The notes under the pieces: generated by a model
Database searches by the model: none
What the model was told of the DNA's origin: nothing
Seen by the model: the letters and a program-made list of their open reading frames with translations, nothing else
Translations under genes and position numbers: made by a program
DNA from: Archilochus colubris
Lineage: Eukaryota; Chordata; Aves; Apodiformes; Trochilidae
Direction of reading: 5' to 3'
DNA length: 64,000 nucleotides
NCBI GenBank assembly: GCA_023079485.1
Contig: CM041083.1
Location: 144,784,052-144,848,051, forward strand
Part shown: piece after piece, positions 26,868 through 38,762 of the stretch
How the letters are laid out: the number at the start of each line of letters is the position of its first letter
Numbering within the stretch: position 1 is the stretch's first letter

Positions 26868-28500
26868 AACTGCATTCTTAAGAAACAAATGGACTGGCTT
26901 AACTATTAAGTGTCAACCAAATTGATTACAAAGGGGTGTGGGGGGAACTATTTTAAAAATATATTTGGCTTTCATACCCAGATCTTTCTGTGCATATGCA
27001 TGGTTCCATTTGCTTCATTTAAGTCCATGAAATTCTGATGAGGACAGATGTATTTTTCCACCTTAGAACCTTATTTATATATTGCAATAACAATGAAGTA
27101 ACGTTCTCTGATTTGTATGCAGATTTATATTCTTACAGTCTCTCCTGTACAGTGATAACTGTTATAGTTTGCTGTGCTATATCCACATCCATTTTACATC
27201 AAAATATTCAGAGTCTTGATGAAACAAAAAAGTTTTTTCTGTGCATCAATACAGATGTTTAGTAGCCCTTTTTGGATGTAAATAAGAATACAGGGCATTG
27301 GGTAGCCCTTCATTTTCCCCCTGTTATTCAGACAGTAACATGGATCTTCATATTTTTTGCTCTGTGTTTATCTCCTTATCCTAATGCCCTGGGAATAAGA
27401 TTGCCTTACTCAGAAATAGAGAGAACATCCAGGATTCTCACCTAACCATGGAACCTATTACACATTTCATTGGGTGCGTGAATGAGCTGTGAAAATTGCT
27501 TCCTGTTCCTCTAAAGTGTCAGGACAGTGGTTTGCATGGGAGAGATTTCTTCTGGTTACATGAAATAAAACTCATCTGCTGAGTTCATTTCAAAGTCTTA
27601 AAACTACCCTGCACCTTGTTAAGTTGGAATAAATCTTTTCTGCTCTGTGAATACCTGCTCTCAAATCAGAGCCATTACAGTTACCTTCTGTGTACAGGAG
27701 GCTATCTATATAAAGAAAAAAAAATCTTAAAAATAATAAATAAACATCAACAGGAAAACACACAGCCTTTTTCTTTTCTGGTAAGTGTAGTCTTGGTTTT
27801 CTCAAATTGAGAGGAAGCTGCTTTCAGTGTGTCAGGGGACACTTGAACAAGGACAGACTATTTTAGTAAGAAGCTGGTTTTGTCTAACATTAAACAGAAA
27901 AGAAATAGCTTAAATAACAGTGATGGGAACCTAATTTCAAAAACCAAGTTAAGCACTTCTCATCTTTTTCTCTACTAACATCCTTCTGCAAAAATACAGA
28001 ACTCAGTTTTGTACGATTGAGTGGACAAGAGCAGTGAGATTTGGAGAAAAATTTATATGAAGACCTGGAATTAATATATCCCATAAAATCCAAAGGAATT
28101 AAGGGCATTTATTAAACCAGTCCCACCTTCAATAGTGTATAATACAGCACTGGATGACCAAAATCATACCTGCAGTACACCTGCAAATTGATATATACTA
28201 GAGCAGCTTTAATGGCTTCTATCTAACTTCAGTTTTGAGGGGTTAACTTTTTATTTTCTCAGGTGGGTTTGCTGATCTTATTTCTTTCTGTTGAAAGCCT
28301 GTTGATTTTATTTTTGAAAAAATAAGTGCCAGAAAAATAAGTGCCAAAAATGGTTCACCTTGGTTCATTATTTTGTAGGCTGAGAGATGGCAGGACAGTC
28401 AGAGGAATAATGTTGGCATAATTCTTGCACAAAGGAATGTCAGAAATTCTGAAATAGTCCAAGCCTTGATTGATGAACCCTGTAATTTACAATGAAGATG

Positions 28501-28512
28501 GTGTGTGTGTGT
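28501..28512. repeat. (GT)6 microsatellite
   Basis: Six GT units, too short to be more than a minor simple repeat. Confidence 0.7.
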
Positions 28513-29308
28513 ATTTGAATAATCTGTATCAAAAAACCTAGTTACACCATCTTTTTGTGATATGTCACATTGTCAGGAGAGACTCTGGCTAAAAATAAAA
28601 GAGAAGGTTTATTTTATGTCAAATATGAAATCCTATATCACAGACAATATGAATAACAAACTAGTATCTGAATTTTTAAATCTAATATTGAGCAAATTAA
28701 TGTCTTAAACAATGGATTACCAACAACTGACTGGAAAAATCTCAGCTCTACAAAATTAAATTATGGGGTAAAACTTATATTTGACCATTCTACCACTCTG
28801 TCCTTAATTGTCACTGAGGTATGACTTCTGTGCTGTAATAAAGTTTTGCCCACTTTTTGCTTCCTTCTTTTCAGAGCTGTATACAAAAATGTGTTGCAAA
28901 TACAATAAGCATTGAGATGGAATTCCTATTTTTAATAGCAAAAATAAAGACAGGCTGTGCATTATTCAGAAAGAAAGTAGAGATTTCTACTTGTGCTACT
29001 CATAACAGCTTTCCTTTAGCAAAAAACTTGGTGCTCACCATCTCCACAGAACACAGGGAATCAGACCTAACTTGACTCCACCCAATTTCAAAACAAAACC
29101 CCTAGAATTATATGTAATAGAGTTCAGCAATTAAAAAACATTTGGCTTTAAGCCCCAAGCTCCTCTTCAAACGTGACCCACAGAGGAGGAGCCTTGAAAG
29201 GAGGATCTTCCAAAGGTGACTGCTTCAAGATTCTGTGTGTTCTGTGAGTAAATCTAATAATAGCACCAGTAAGTACCCTGCTGATTGTTGCTTGTCTGTA
29301 ACTGTGAA

Positions 29309-29338
29309 AGAGAGAGAGAGAGAGAGAGCTCATGAGCT
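29309..29338. repeat. (AG)10 microsatellite ending in a 12-base palindrome
   Basis: Ten perfect AG units (29309-29328) run into agctcatgagct (29327-29338), which is its own reverse complement. The homopurine run could vary in length between individuals. Confidence 0.85.
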
Positions 29339-30510
29339 GGAAGTGTTAGGGAGTGGGAAGGTATTATTCTGTTTCTTTAACCAGGGAAAGGAAATCCAAC
29401 ACACCAGTTCTCCAGTGTACAGGGCTTATTTGATTCTGGTGGAAACAAGTGAAATTTCAGTTTCAGCACAGCTATTTTTCTTTCAGAATTGCTGAGAATA
29501 TCTATCAGTGAATAACTCTTAATCAGACTTGTTTATTCACGTTAAAAGTCAGTGCAGGTCACATTGTTCACTTGGTGCCATTTGGTCTGCACTTAGTCCT
29601 TCCTGAACAGGAAGTCCTTAAGATTAAAGATTGTATTTTTATGGTCTCATGCCTGCCTACCCTTAGCTATTACCTGAAGAGCAATGTAACCAGGACTCAG
29701 TTTCTAGAAAGGATATTAACAACCATTAGTGTGCGTGTATGTCAGGGTGAAAAATAGGAGGAAATCAAAGTAGAGCGACATGGTGAAAGCAAAATTGTAA
29801 GAAACAGCAATGTGATTGTTCACAATATTGGGAATAAGGTCTATTCAGACAGAGGTAATTTCTGTCCAGAGGTCAGTGGAGTGCTAGATCACTAGAATGA
29901 ATCTAAATTCAAACAGCAAATGTGATTTAAATACTCAAAAACTGTTTGCTGCTGGACATATATTTATGTTCATTTTAAAAGCTATGTGGGATCTAAATGA
30001 CTTGTTGTTCATAAAAGCTAGGCTTTTTGCCCAGCATCGCAGAAACTGTATAATGTCACAAGAATGAGAAAGAAAACTCTAGGCAGAGTAAATTGTATCT
30101 AGAAAGGTCAGGAAGAGTGCTTGCTTTCATAAACTAATAATTCTGTCAGCTCTTTTATTATGTGGATGTTCATTTTTTGGTTTTGGATTTCTTTACAGTG
30201 TATAACTCAAAGTATTACTTGACAAGATCTTTAAAAATGTAATTAGCATTTGAATTAAAACAGCTATATATTATTTCAATTAGAACACGTTTTGCCATTA
30301 TGTTTTAGGAACAAAATCTAAATTATCTTTCCGAGGAACAATTTTGTGGCCTATATTTGCCTATGAAAGCTCAAATTAAAGATCTATGTTCTGTATAGAA
30401 TCTGTCTACCTGGTTCCATTAATACAATATCTGAATCGATGGGGGTCTAGAACAGCAGCATGAGATGCCTAGAGGAAACCACAGGCTGGATGCTTAACTT
30501 TTCGGATGTA

Positions 30511-30524
30511 CACTGCATGCAGTG
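30511..30524. repeat. Perfect 14-base palindrome
   Basis: cactgcatgcagtg equals its own reverse complement. It has a core similar to the palindrome at 22787-22800 (both contain a tgca centre). No neighbouring gene. Confidence 0.6.
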
Positions 30525-32814
30525 GGACTGCCAGATAAATGCTTGTAGTTCCTGAGTACACTGCCTACACTGAGATCTCTGAGCACACTGGCTACATTAA
30601 AAAATCTGAGGCTGCAAACCCCCCTGTATCAGCCCTGTGTGTTGGTAGGTCACATATTTTTTAAGTTTGACATCAGGAGTGGATGTATGAACACACTTCT
30701 GTTAAATTCACAAGATGCAGAATTTTATAATAGCAGATTTGCAGCAACTGCAGGAGGACAGCCAATATTCAACACAGAATAAACCTACACTGTAACTCAA
30801 TTACCATTTTCAGCCAGTATTCCAACCAAATTAAATATACCCACTTCCCATCACCACAGTCACCATGTGTCATTCCCACGCTGCTTTCTTCCTTGTGGAA
30901 ACATCATGTTTATTCACACACCCAGTAAGTCCCAGGTTCAATTAACCTACTTTTCTTTCCTTCTTTTCACTGTACTGGTTTCCACCAAAGTATGTTCCTA
31001 ATGCTCTTAGATGAAGAACGGAGGGTGCAGAGAAGGGGATGAGCAGCTGAGGAGTGCAGGGCATGACCACAGAAGAACTCAAGGTGTGTGGTGGAGGCAG
31101 ACAGCTCATTTAACATGAAACCTGCTGGTATGGAGAAAAAAACATGGGTGAGAGACAAATTGTATTTGTTGGAAAACTGTATGGCAGACAAGTTCTCTGC
31201 TAAGATGATCAGCTGGTTTTCTTTCTACCTGTGTTTTTGGAATAGTGCAAATTATATGAAATAAAATTACTTCATAATGCGGTGTTCAATTTTACAAGCA
31301 TTTTTCAAAATAATTCCTATCACAGTCCATATTTTAGCTGCTAAAATTTCTCTGAAGACAGAACTTAATGCTTTGATGAGTTCTGTAGTCCCGCAGTTAG
31401 GAATTATAGGATGGATAAGGAAGTCCAAAGGCAGGGCTAAAACCCCCATTGTAGGAGTAGTAAATCATCTTTCATTTACTATAAAAGAATAATCTCTCTC
31501 TCCAGGAGTCCCAGAGAAATCTTAAAGACAAAGATGGAAGAATCATGTCTTCCTTTAAATATCTTGTAAATGGTCAGCTAAAAATAATGGTTTGTTCTTG
31601 GATATATGTAAAGTTTTTTTTTAATTCTACAGATATTTATTTGCACTTAAGCACTGCAGACTCGCTTTGCAAAAAAATGGTTTCATTAAGCAAATGAATG
31701 AGATAAAACTTCAATAAACTAAGAAGGTCCAAAATAAAGGAGTTACTCAACCACAGAAGTTGTTTATGAGGAATAAAAATTTTAATCAAACATGCCATCA
31801 GCATTTTCAAAAGGAAAAACCATTTTTCAGTTGTGGCTTGGTCACATTCTTTGAAGTATTAATGTAACCCTGAGAAACTGGCTAATAGTCTCAACCAATT
31901 GCTGGACATTAGACACAACAAAAACAGGAAAAGTTCAAGAGTCTCTGTTGACTTTCCGCTTGATTGTAACAAACTACTCACTTTCTGGGTTTTCTTTTTT
32001 GAAGTGGAATTTTATACAGCAAGGTCAGGCTTTGTTTGGTTTTTGGGTTTTGGGTCTGTTTTTTTCTTGATATACAAAATTCACACCAACCTGTACTCGC
32101 TCTTTTAGTTCAAACATGAAGGACTCCTGTTTGTACTTAATGTACATACTGCCAATTCTGTTTAATTCAAAGACACTCTGTCAGAGTACCTGAAAGGAAA
32201 ACCTGGAACAGGTGTATTGGTCTGAAGCCAATCTGGCTGGTAATTATATGTTGCAAAATATCATGGCAATGAAATAGTGTCTCCATATCTAAAGACAAAA
32301 AAGTACCACAAGTTCCTATAAAAAACTTTTTTATTGTGCAGGATGCTGCTGCTGTGTAAGCATTTAGATAGCCTTAAATAAGGAGCATTCAGATAGCCTT
32401 TTCCATTATTGCAAGGGAAAAAAGCAGCTGTGTAAAAAATCATCCCATACATCTAAAACTTCTAAAGGATAATCCACTAATGTCAGTAAAGTTCCACTGC
32501 AAACAGAGAAAAAAAGAGGTGAATTAGCACCAGGATGTTTCACACTGAGGCAGTCTGACCAAGAAACAACATCCCCAAAGCAGACACACACTTCACACAA
32601 TATTCATATACTTAGAGGAGTGTTCTTTTATGAGTGTTTTAATACTTTGGGATTGTGTGTGTTGTTTTAGAGTTGCATTAGTCATACCCAGGGGAAACAT
32701 GAGCTGCCACGCCTGCCAATTTCAGTGTTGCGCTAGCTTGACCACAAAATTTACCACATTGAGAGAGGATTTAAATCTTCAAATCTTGATTATTTTCACC
32801 TGTTCTCTTTTGGT

Positions 32815-32858
32815 CTTTTCTTTTTTTTTTTTTTCTTTTCTTTTCTTTTTTTTTTTTC
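32815..32858 (+). repeat. T-rich (TTTTC)n-like tract
   Basis: Long T runs interrupted by single C at roughly five-base spacing. If read on the minus strand it is A-rich with G, but no retroposed body is recognisable to its right, so I call it simple sequence. Confidence 0.75.
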
Positions 32859-34476
32859 ACCTAAGAGGCCTGCCCACTTAGCATGATACTGTTCATAAAA
32901 CTGGTGACCTTTTCCTGGCTTCTTGATTTAAGCAGAATGGGGTAGCAGAGGGACTCCTGTGCACTGCTAAGAGCCTAGAAAGGTAAAGCAAAACTGCTGC
33001 CAGTTCCTATTCAGTTGAAAGGACTGAGAAAATCTTTCTTTTCTATTCAAATTGAGAAGGTGGGCACAACCACTTCCCATGCTTTCCTGAACTTTCCAGA
33101 TCCCCTCTCCAATCCTGAGGGCTGGGGGGAATCATCACTCTGCTTGGTCATGCCAGCCTCTTGTACACCCTGCTAGTTTAGAGGATCTGCGCTGCCCTGT
33201 GTATTGAGAAATCTAAGATGTTCCTTCTGTTTTCTGTCCAGGAATAGAGAAAAAGAAGCAGGATAAAAAAGCAAACATCTGTTCTAAATTTTTGTTCCTA
33301 AACAAAACCATCCTTAAAGCTTAAAGAATGCTTAAAACTTCAGACATTTATTTGGAACAGAAAGCTGATCACCACATCCCACAGAGATCTCCCAAAACCC
33401 CGTCATTGAAACTGTATGAAAGGAAAAACTCTCTTGTTCAATTCTGGGAGAATCTCAATGCACTTGCAACCTGATAAGATCTGGATTCCTAACCTTGTAA
33501 CCTCCCACATGGTGACACATCACTTCCTTCACTTTTTTCTATAGCAGGGAAGAAAAATATGTGGGAAAACCAAGAGGACATGGCAAAGGAAGAGAAAAGA
33601 TGGAAAAATAAAAGAAGAAAAAAAATGTGTTCAATTAAACAAAAATCCTTCTGCTTTCACTTCTTTGCCTCAGAAAGTTTTTCGCGCCTGTTTTTTTGTT
33701 CCAAAGTCTATCAAAACATTGTACAAAATAATAATAAATAAAAATTACAACCTTTCTGTTTCTTTCCAAGCCATATCGTCACCTCAAAATATACTTGAGA
33801 AGGACTCAAGAAATGTGAAGATTCACTGACATAAAATCTTCAGATTCACCCTTCATCACCTATCACCTGGCAGAGGTTTAGTCAAAATGAGATCAGGTAG
33901 AAATAACCAGGGAAAGAGCTTTTGACAGTATAAAAGACAGCAGAGTCAGTGAAGAAGGTGAAGGTCAGTGGTTAGAGCAGAGGAGGGGTGGTTATATGGG
34001 AGCACAGTAAAGGACAGGATAAATGGTCCTGCTGCAGTAGGGCTGATAATGATGTAGTTAGTGGAATTGGGAAGAGGATATTTAACAATCAGCATAAATT
34101 AATAGATTTTGGAGGGTAATCAAGAATGCAATTGAATTGGGAGGAGTACAGGAGGAAGAAAGAAGCCCTTAGAGATTCTGGAGAAGATTTATTTGAACTG
34201 AAACTTCAGCTGATTTACATCTCAAGAGAGACGTATAGCTTATTAATTCAAAATATGCCTCTTCTTTAATACTACAGAATACAGTGACAAATGTTATTAC
34301 ACAAACTTCTCCTTAAATTACCATCCCAAGATATCCTTAATGAAGTTCACAATATTAGATTATCTATATTAAGCAATCACATCCCCAGCCTGTAGTAATA
34401 TACAGTGGTATTCTTCCCTTTGAGATCTATAGAACCTCTGTAATTCAGAACCTATAAGGCAGACATTTTCTGCAAT

Positions 34477-34514
34477 TTTCTTTTCTTTTTTTTCCTTTTC
34501 TTTTTTTTTTTTTA
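34477..34514 (+). repeat. T-rich low-complexity tract
   Basis: T runs separated by single C or CC, closely resembling the tract at 32815-32858. No associated retroposon body is visible. Confidence 0.7.
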
Positions 34515-34977
34515 TTCAAACTGAAATAACTATCAGTTGTTAAATAGAGTTATCTAACCAATTTTCTTTTTAACCTCTGAAGAGGTGCCTTATCTGGATG
34601 TGCAATATGGGTTTAATTGAGCACAATGCTGGATTCTTTCTATCCCCAACACTTCCTTTTATTTCTTTATTTCTAATGATCTCCTTTTCTCTTCTCTCCT
34701 CTTCTCATAACTGTCCCCATTTTCTCTTGATGGCATTGCCACTGATGTTACTCTCTCAAGCAAACTTTTACTATTTCAGCTTATCCAGCTGTCCTTGCTA
34801 TTCTTCTCCTCACCCTTGTATTGCCGTCCTTATGTATCTTATGACCTTATTACTGTGAAACTCTTAACCTTTTATTTTTGCAACCATTTCCTGGAAGGCC
34901 ATGAAGGTACTGAGCTGATCAGCAATGAGCTAAATTTCTTAGCTCTCATTACTGACAGATAGTGGCTGAACTGTAAG

Positions 34978-35180
34978 GGTGACAGAGCCCTGGAACAGGC
35001 TGCCCAGGGAGGTTGTGGAGTCTCCTTCACTGGAGACATTCAAAACCCGCCTGGACACGTTCCTATGTGATGTACTCTAGGTGGCCCTGCTCTGGCAGGG
35101 GGGGTTGGACTAGATGATCTTTCGAGGTCCCTTCCAACCCCTAGGATTCTGTGATTCTGTGATTCTGTGATTCTGTGATT
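34978..35180 (+). mobile_element. CR1 LINE, 5'-truncated 3' end, plus strand
   Basis: This is the terminal part of a CR1 non-LTR retrotransposon. Frame from 34991 reads 29 codons of the ORF2 C-terminus, beginning [15 protein letters not shown] and ending at a TAG at 35078-35080. The short 3' UTR follows with the block tagatgatctttcgaggtcc, and then the octamer tail attctgtg repeated about four times (35146-35180). The reading frame is intact to the stop and the match to the familiar avian consensus is close, so this is one of the younger CR1 copies here. It is severely 5'-truncated, as is usual for CR1, and no target-site duplication is expected or seen. It cannot encode a working polymerase. 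Confidence 0.95.
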
Positions 35181-35189
35181 TTTATGGTA

Positions 35190-38155
35190 GAAATGAGGGG
35201 CAAGCAAGTACAGTGAACAAATGATTAATGATAAATGCCTAATAATAAATCATATTGTGTGGAGAGCCAGCCAATGGTTTAGTGCAAGGATCACTGTTAT
35301 ACTGAGCTTTTTTTAAGGTTTTAAATTGTGATCTGGAAGATGACATGCTTAATTCAGCTAACAGATATGGCATACAGACAGATTGAGAATTACTAGACAA
35401 GAATGGGATCAAGGTATAGCAATGTCTGGTAGCATCAGTGCAGCTGAATGAAAAAAAAATGAAAAAATAGAAAGAGGAAGTTGATAGCAGAGGTAGAGAG
35501 GGAAGACAAATAAGTATGGGAAAAAAGTCAGAATACAGATTTGCACTGAAATGTCTCCTCATCGAATTTCCCACAAGTGATAAAGAGCAAAGTGTCAAAA
35601 CAACCTTCTCTGTTCTGCCCCATCCATAACTCCTTCCTGGTTGTGTTGTTTTGAAGCAGCCAAAACTGATTCTCTGGAGTCCCTTCATTACTGCTATGAT
35701 TCTGTCCTTAGTCAGGAACCATATCACTGAACTCAATATAATGTGTTACGACAGAAGAACAAAACAGAATCTGCAAAACTCAGGTCTTTAGAAAGACCCT
35801 GCCATGCACTCTCCTCTGGAAGGCTAAAACAGCAGCTGCTTTGAAAAAGATTTGACCAAATGTAAAAGTGCAAAGACAAAAGATAACTTGCCTCTAACTT
35901 TCCTCTGCCTTGCAAAAGAAAATGAAGTTCCTTTGGTTCCTTCTGTATGTAAGGACCTCTGACATCTAGATAGCCCCCTAAATCATGGACTACTTCCAAA
36001 AAACTTGGAGTCTACATTGAGTACTAGGCACCATATACAAACCAATGGGAAGTGGTTAGTGAACTGGTAGAACTTTTGGCAAAGTACATACACTAAAAGT
36101 CAAAGATGATGTCACAATTCATGCACACTTACCCAACAATTTTCTAGCCAAGCCAGGCTGACGATGAATAATGATGGACCAATATCAGCAGGGTTGCCAG
36201 GCTGGCACAGCATCCTGTGTAAGCTTTGCAGATGCTGCCAAAACCCAGGCTTAGCAACTACACAGCTTCAGTTTTCACAAAATAGGTTTTTATGACTAAG
36301 AGTCACATCTTTGAGTTTCAAGATGGGCATAGCTGTTTGGGCAAGTATTTATTAGAAAGATGACAAGTGAACAGAAGTTGTAAGAAGTCCTGTCTGGGTA
36401 AATAACAGAAACACAGTCAAGGAAAAACAGCATCCCATCAGTGGAAACCTAGGAGAACAGTAATTTCAGCAATTTTGTGGGTAATGAGGCTTTTTCTTCC
36501 TGCACTGTTGTCATGGTTGCATGCTTACACATTCATTAGTTTGTTCTTTGCTAAAAATCACTGGTAGAAGACAGAACATATTCTCTCATCTCCAGAGGAC
36601 CTTCAGTCTTTCTCAAATCACTTCCTTGCCCACCAAAAAAACCCAACCCACCCTGTGCTAACCTTGAAGTCTAATAAGAGGCAGAGAAAAAAAATGAGTA
36701 TTTGTTTTTCATGATATAGCCCACTTTAATATTAGATGTTATTCTCTAAACAGTGCTCAATTTTCTTTCAATTGTTGATCCATTTAATTTAAGAAAAGTT
36801 AGAGAAATCTTTTTGATCATTATTGCTCAGGCATTCTGCCCAGTCCATCTGCAGAATAGACTGCTGGACATCAAGCACTACATGAAGCTACATGATTTAT
36901 TTTGTTTCATTTTTAAGGGGTTTTTTTGATTGGTTGGTTTGTGTTTTTTTCTAATGGCTGCTCTAGGATATGAACCTTGGTTATTTCAGAGAAACAAAGA
37001 CTGCCTTCTGAAAGCAATTCAGCACTTCTCAGCCCAGCACAGCAGAATATCCATAATGTTCCCAAGCAGAACACATAACTACACAGAATCAATAGGTCCA
37101 AACCCATGCTATAATCAGGGGTGTACCCAAGAAGGCAGACCTTGAGTATCACATAGATACAGGAGAAAGGCAGTTTTCACTGGGAAAAGAATCTGTGGGA
37201 TAGAGAAAACAGTAAAAGGAAGGAAGTGTAAGGGCTTTGAAGTTGTGCCACAACTTAGCTAATACTCTGATTTATACACACAATCTTTCTTATTCTTTCC
37301 CACAATAAATCTCTATTGCACGACAGGCTCTGGTGTCTAATGGCTGCACAGGAGGAATTCTCATGCCATTTTGCTTTTGTACTAGGTAAGCCTCCCTTCT
37401 ACCCCTTCCCTTCCAACTTCCCAGGACTCTAAATCTACATGCAAAGTTTGCAGGTGAAATAGGCTGAACAAATCCATTCAGAAATAAATCTCAGAGTGAC
37501 ATAGTTCTGAATACTATTTCTAGATTATGTTTTCTACTTTATTTTCTGAATCAGATCCTTAACTGGCATAAAACTGGCATATTTCAATTGCCTTTTAAGG
37601 TCTAATTGATCATGTTATTGCAGAAAACATAGTCCAGTATTTATTTTAATAATAGGAATGTAGAGGTGGAAAAAAATTAGTAATTGTAGCTTTGCAAACT
37701 TGAAGCCTAACACAAATATTCTCTATTTAGAGATTATAAGAATCTCCTGCATTCGCTGCCATCAGTGTAAATTTCTCCACACTTCCAAACCCAGGCAGCC
37801 AGAACAAAGTTAATTCAGTAAATAAATTACCACTCTTGAACGTGTAACCTGAAAAAATGCCGTAATTCAGAATTGAGGCCTAAGGGTACACAAAACTATT
37901 GCAATGTCTTACCGTTAAACTCAAAGTATTTAATCTTACTAAATCTTATGTAGCACCCATTACAAGTAGTGGGCAAGTTCACCTACCTTGGAAAGACTGT
38001 ATTATGGGAGATGATGATACAGCCACAAACTATCTAAAGCCAGGGGTCTTTATGAAGGATCTGAGAGTGTGGAAGGTGCCCTAACAGTATCAAAAGTTCA
38101 AGCTCACTGAGGTAGCAGTCAGAACATCTCTGCTTTGCAAGGGAGTTATCCAGAC
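35190..38155. other. Intergenic DNA, no gene recognised
   Basis: Holds the longest open frame of the window (35239-35736 minus, 165 codons). It has no recognisable domain, is rich in S, L and F, and starts immediately beside a CR1 tail, so I treat it as spurious. A G/T tract lies at 36916-36950. No other structure is recognised. Confidence 0.55.
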
Positions 38156-38159
38156 CATT

Positions 38160-38762
38160 TGCAAAGGCATTGTACTAGACAGAGATAATTTTCTTTATAG
38201 CAGCTGGTATGGGGCTATGTTTTGGATCAGTGAGGAAAACAGTGTTGATAAGACAGGAATGTTTTAGTTATGGCATCAAGGTCTTTGCTGCTTCTCACCC
38301 CACCCCACCAGCAAGTAGACCGGGGGTATACCAGAAGCTGGGAAGGCCACAGCTGGGATAGCTGATTCCAGCTGACCAAAGGAATATTCCACACCATAGG
38401 ACATCCTGCTCAGCAATAAAGCTGGGGGGGAGGACAGGGGAGAGTCTTGGTAGGAGGGGGAAACTGCTCAGGGACTGTGTGGGCATCAATCAGTTGCTGG
38501 TGAGCAATTAGTGAGCAATTATTTTCATTTGCATCACTTAGCTTTCCTGGGTTTTATTTTTCTCCTTATTTGTTTGGTTTTTTTCCTATTTTCATTGTTA
38601 TTATTGTTGTTGTTGTTACTATTATAAATATTGTAACTGTGTTTGTCTCAACCCACAAGTCTTCTCATTTTTAACCTTTTAATTCTTCCCTCCCTCTCAC
38701 CAGAGGGGAGTGAGTGAGCATCTGTGTGGCAGTTAGCTGCTGTCAGGGGTTAAACCACAACA
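38160..38762 (+). mobile_element. Solo LTR of an avian endogenous retrovirus
   Basis: The segment follows, block by block, an LTR family I recognise from many bird genomes. It has 'agataattttcttta-tagcagctggtat' near 38181, 'gttttggat' and 'gttgataa' after it, an 'agctgggaaggccacagctgg' block near 38336, 'caaaggaatattcca-accat' near 38379, a T/G/A triplet-rich stretch near 38595-38625, then 'gtctcaacccacaagt', a G-rich 'gggagtgagtgagc' block, and the terminal 'ggggttaaaccacaaca' ending in CA at 38762. The start is fixed only approximately. A TG at 38160 fits the expected distance, but the five bases either side (ccatt, gccaa) do not form a target-site duplication. The TATA-box region appears as 'caataaa' (38414-38420). 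No internal gag, pol or env sequence or second LTR is visible, so it is a solo LTR left by LTR-LTR recombination. Orientation is plus. Divergence from my recollection of the consensus is moderate. I do not assign a retroviral class. Confidence 0.85.
38424..38460 (+). repeat. G-rich segment within the LTR
   Basis: Three long G runs (seven, four and five) plus GG pairs within 37 bases, just downstream of the LTR's presumed TATA region. Quadruplex formation is possible. It corresponds to the naturally G-rich segment of this LTR family rather than an insertion. Confidence 0.5.

Larger units (their letters stand above)
19063..29300. other. Intergenic DNA, no gene recognised
   Basis: About 10 kb of AT-rich sequence whose open frames are all below about 95 codons and mutually incompatible. 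Items of note are a short direct repeat at 24504-24582, a 14-base palindrome at 22787-22800, a G/T tract at 26822-26867 and small A or T runs. No repeat family is recognised with confidence. Confidence 0.55.
29340..34970. other. Intergenic DNA, no gene recognised
   Basis: AT-rich sequence with only simple-sequence structure: a 14-base palindrome at 30511-30524, T-rich tracts at 32815-32858 and 34477-34514, and a G/T tract near 32025-32065. Open frames do not exceed about 86 codons. Confidence 0.6.

Noticed and set aside
28320..28352. Short direct repeat aaaataagtgcca
   Set aside because: Only 13 bases, adjacent copies in A-rich DNA. Consistent with slippage.
35239..35736. 165-codon open frame on the minus strand, the longest in the window
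   Set aside because: No recognisable domain, low-complexity S/L/F composition, and it begins within about 60 bases of a CR1 tail. One frame of this length is plausible by chance across six frames of 64 kb, and vertebrate genes are not expected as single long unspliced frames.
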